Positions 31,801-33,033 of a stretch of DNA of 33,033 bases are shown piece after piece. This stretch comes from an uncultured Flavobacteriales bacterium (lineage in GTDB: Bacteria > Bacteroidota > Bacteroidia > Flavobacteriales_D > Sanyastnellaceae): contig CALKGK010000011.1 of NCBI GenBank assembly GCA_938085105.1, positions 1-33,033 of the forward strand, read 5' to 3'. Within the stretch, counting starts at the first letter, position 1. Each line of letters starts with the position of its first letter. The notes beneath the pieces are model-generated. The model did not search any database. It worked only from the letters and a program-made list of their open reading frames with translations, and was not told the origin of the DNA. Position numbers and translations under genes: made by a program.

Positions 31801-33033
31801 TCACCAAAATGCCATTCTGTACCTGCTGGACCTTCATTAGCATAACTAGTTTCATAGGCAACATTAAATAAACCTTGATCAACATTTCTCGAAATCTCCA
31901 TAACCCCTGGAATAATTACATCAGTAGCATCATCGCCAGTAGCGTAGTCTTCTTTAACCATTTCCACTGTTATTCCTCCTTCATAACCGCAATTTTCTAA
32001 CACGGTACAAGGTCCCTCAATTGTTGCGTTTGGATTGTAATTGGCTGCGTTTTCAATCATACAACCAACAAAAGAACAAGAGCCATCGTCAATACTTGCT
32101 GTAGCATCATAATTGCTTGCATTTGGATCTGTACAACCGGCACAAGAAGTAAATTCACACGAGCCGTCATCAGTATTCGCAGCTGGATCATAGTTACAAG
32201 CTCCTCCGTCAATACAGCCAAAAACAGCAGTAAAGCAAGAACCATCGTCGATGGTAGCACTCGGGTCGTAATTATCAGCATTTGGATCTGTACAACCGGC
32301 ACAAGACGTAAATTCACACGTGCCATCATTAATGGTAGCCGTTGGGTCATAATTACAAGCATTTGATGTTGTACAACCGGCACACGAGGTGTATTCACAA
32401 GAACCGTCATTGGTTGAGGCGGCAGCATTGTAGTTACAAGCACTAGCATCGGTACAACCAGCAATCACATTGTAGATAGAGAACACTCTTCCAATATCTT
32501 GCCCTGACAACATATCTAATTGGCCATCACCATTAATATCAAAAGGTCGATAACTTGAATTGTAAAATGTCGGAATATTGAACTCAACGCTAATTGGTGC
32601 AAAACTAGGTGATGCAGAAGACCCCGTATTTTGGATGTAAAAAACATTACAATCTGTTCCAGACATTCCAAATAAATCCAAATCTCCATCTCCATCATAG
32701 TCGTATGCCGTAATGTTGGTTTTGTAAAATGGATGAACACTAAGTGAGGAAATGTCCAAACCGTAAGGGTTGGTTTGTACACTTGGAAAATATGGTTCAC
32801 CTGCAACTCCTTGGTTTAAAGCTACCACCACCATACTCATCATGTTGTTATTCACATCAGTATCAATGTAGGTCCCCATTAAATCGAAAAGTCCATCACC
32901 ATTGTAATCTGCAGCTTCAAGTGTAGTGAACAAGCTGAGATCAAGCGAATGTGCGCCAAAGGTGGTCATCACGTCTGCGAGGTTAACCACTCCACTAGAA
33001 AAGTCCGGAGCAGTGCTTGTACCCGTATTAACG
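28863..33033 (-). CDS. Giant modular surface protein with GCTD/DDGSC repeats (5' end outside window)
   Basis: 1389 codons are visible and the frame is still open at the right edge, so the N-terminus is missing; a GTG at 32990 is not a credible start because the reading (NTGTSTAPDF) continues upstream. In order: FG-GAP/VCBS-like segments with DxDGDGDxDL loops (33033-32470). Six GCTDxxAxNYDxxAxxDDGSC repeats (32465-31995). A ~140-residue domain (31995-31570). Three repeats (31565-31310). A HYR-like domain split by an insert of about 210 residues (31300-30440). One repeat, then a second copy of the 140-residue domain (30360-29935). Six repeats (29935-29465), a third copy (29465-29040), and one last repeat. 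The C-terminus (GDFNNDGTINTGDLLVFL) is a dockerin-like Ca loop. No T9SS sorting domain follows. The protein is presumably extracellular, but its function is unknown. Confidence 0.85.
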   Translation of the reverse strand, partial: VNTGTSTAPDFSSGVVNLADVMTTFGAHSLDLSLFTTLEAADYNGDGLFDLMGTYIDTDVNNNMMSMVVVALNQGVAGEPYFPSVQTNPYGLDISSLSVHPFYKTNITAYDYDGDGDLDLFGMSGTDCNVFYIQNTGSSASPSFAPISVEFNIPTFYNSSYRPFDINGDGQLDMLSGQDIGRVFSIYNVIAGCTDASACNYNAAASTNDGSCEYTSCAGCTTSNACNYDPTATINDGTCEFTSCAGCTDPNADNYDPSATIDDGSCFTAVFGCIDGGACNYDPAANTDDGSCEFTSCAGCTDPNASNYDATASIDDGSCSFVGCMIENAANYNPNATIEGPCTVLENCGYEGGITVEMVKEDYATGDDATDVIIPGVMEISRNVDQGLFNVAYETSYANEGPAGTEWHFGDINSGEAWVSWRDAIQNQGGLDIDEVPYTLSMRIPSLNLYFEIEVTDWTCCGDGGGFAYTRTFLVNESGCDEVPAVLGCTDVDACNYDGGANLNDGSCISPSCSDASACNYDAAAACINDDFCQFPDNCGNCDGSTCVEGCTDPSACNYNDTAGFDDGSCAYDAASPFMNCPDDIVVDVAPGVYAAQISYDFPEWGGPCEFYDPLKSLEDIQVGVLNNYTNWLSNLGDYYEFTYDLEGPGTIDDGGGDMYDGANIISTNLGTELPYTDQTIEFSDIVGGNYFTMELPGLFVMAADASGVNVFGIDGNIGADGNGVAEAYSLSSATGGFTGYYKGVCDSNDPSINQLIIIQNASATQTIDNSTDDDTHILSNIDGVTRIYYLLWAGDDSFGPACYSEAEVQGLLDAFALIAGSNPTITSGALSGGSFATGTTTVEYMYDADTESASCSFTVTVNTPGCKIEGAFNYDPIANIEDNSLCEVLEDCTGFEGPQSVTFTKNNFADPLSADTYDLITSTVALTRGDSEGLFNAISQTSYDGGNVDNTEWHWGTYDQILYPFTNWYDAVQQSGNGAGDAYPGVMTLHIIDEDLYFEIEFTSWTCCGDGGGFTYTRTYLPEVSACQSVPAVLGCTDESASNYDATVNLNDASLCEYGGCIDGAALNFDCTADVDDGSCQYAGCMDAAADNYNSAAIEDDGSCQYFGCTYTTASNYDATANVDDGSCLFEALGVEGCTYADAINYDSNATIDDGSCLYEAVPVGGCTDQMADNYDSNADYDDGSCYVLENCSFAGEILVNFTKENNADWTLEANQDRITDNVWITRQNNQGIYNAFDQASYPGNAVGGPSNTEWKLGSTTEAGTYSSWVSAVQNNPALYCNNDNVMSLHIIDLDLYFDVVWHSFTGSNGGGGFSYTRVFMPEQSSCDAIALNYGCMNEAAVNFDADANVSDESDCFFMTCQGDFNNDGTINTGDLLVFLGVFGTSCQ

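Noticed and set aside
29460-32470. Short periodic DNA repeats resembling an array
   Set aside because: They are the coding repeats of the GCTD/DDGSC motif within one open frame, diverged at the DNA level, without uniform repeats and spacers, so not CRISPR.
32990-33033. GTG at 32990 as the start of the giant protein
   Set aside because: The frame stays open upstream to the window edge and reads NTGTSTAPDF, a typical continuation of FG-GAP-type surface proteins, so the gene is simply cut by the window.

Overview
The window is bacterial chromosome from a member of the Bacteroidota, most likely a marine Flavobacteriales (Cryomorphaceae/Schleiferiaceae-like). Support comes from several independent signs: -7 promoter boxes of the TAnnTTTG(CA) type, a MurF-alanine racemase fusion, a thymidine kinase without the usual zinc cysteines, a DUF2490 protein, a secreted protease with a type IX secretion (T9SS) C-terminal sorting domain, and a giant surface protein full of GCTDxxAxNYDxxAxxDDGSC repeats. 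No tRNA, rRNA, CRISPR array, insertion sequence or phage gene was seen.

Layout. 1-691 (-): 5' part of a serine hydrolase gene that runs off the left edge. 692-1036: divergent intergenic region with a perfect 7-1-7 palindrome, a good promoter and two tiny upstream ORFs. 1037-3349 (+): hmgA-hppD, two consecutive steps of tyrosine catabolism, closed by a terminator. 3514-5752 (+): a small lipoprotein overlapping a two-domain peptide-type ABC ATPase. 5876-13096 (+): the SUF iron-sulfur assembly operon sufA-B-C-D-S-E-T followed closely by dxr of the MEP isoprenoid pathway; a PerR/Fur-like palindrome sits on the suf promoter. 13099-17340 (-): the translation cluster rplM-rpsI-rpsB-tsf, a terminator, then pyrH-frr; frr converges on dxr at a shared bidirectional terminator.

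17340-17845 is a gene-poor gap with a candidate small RNA ending in a strong plus-strand terminator. 17846-22403 (-) is a three-gene envelope operon of unknown function (lipoprotein, DUF2490 protein, 1145-aa probable outer-membrane beta-barrel). It diverges from tdk and murF-alr (22456-25613, +). 25725-28355 (+) is a secreted S8-family protein whose catalytic Asp position holds Glu. 28356-28862 holds a terminator, two copies of a ~100-nt repeat, and a second terminator. 28863-33033 (-) is the 3' part of a giant modular surface protein whose N-terminus lies outside the window.

Most of the window is core metabolism and translation. The parts that look least described are regulatory (suf operator, sufB-sufC hairpin, promoter boxes almost touching start codons, hmgA leader, candidate sRNA), the envelope operon, and the architecture of the giant protein. 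I did not find a convincing wholly new defence or mobile system.
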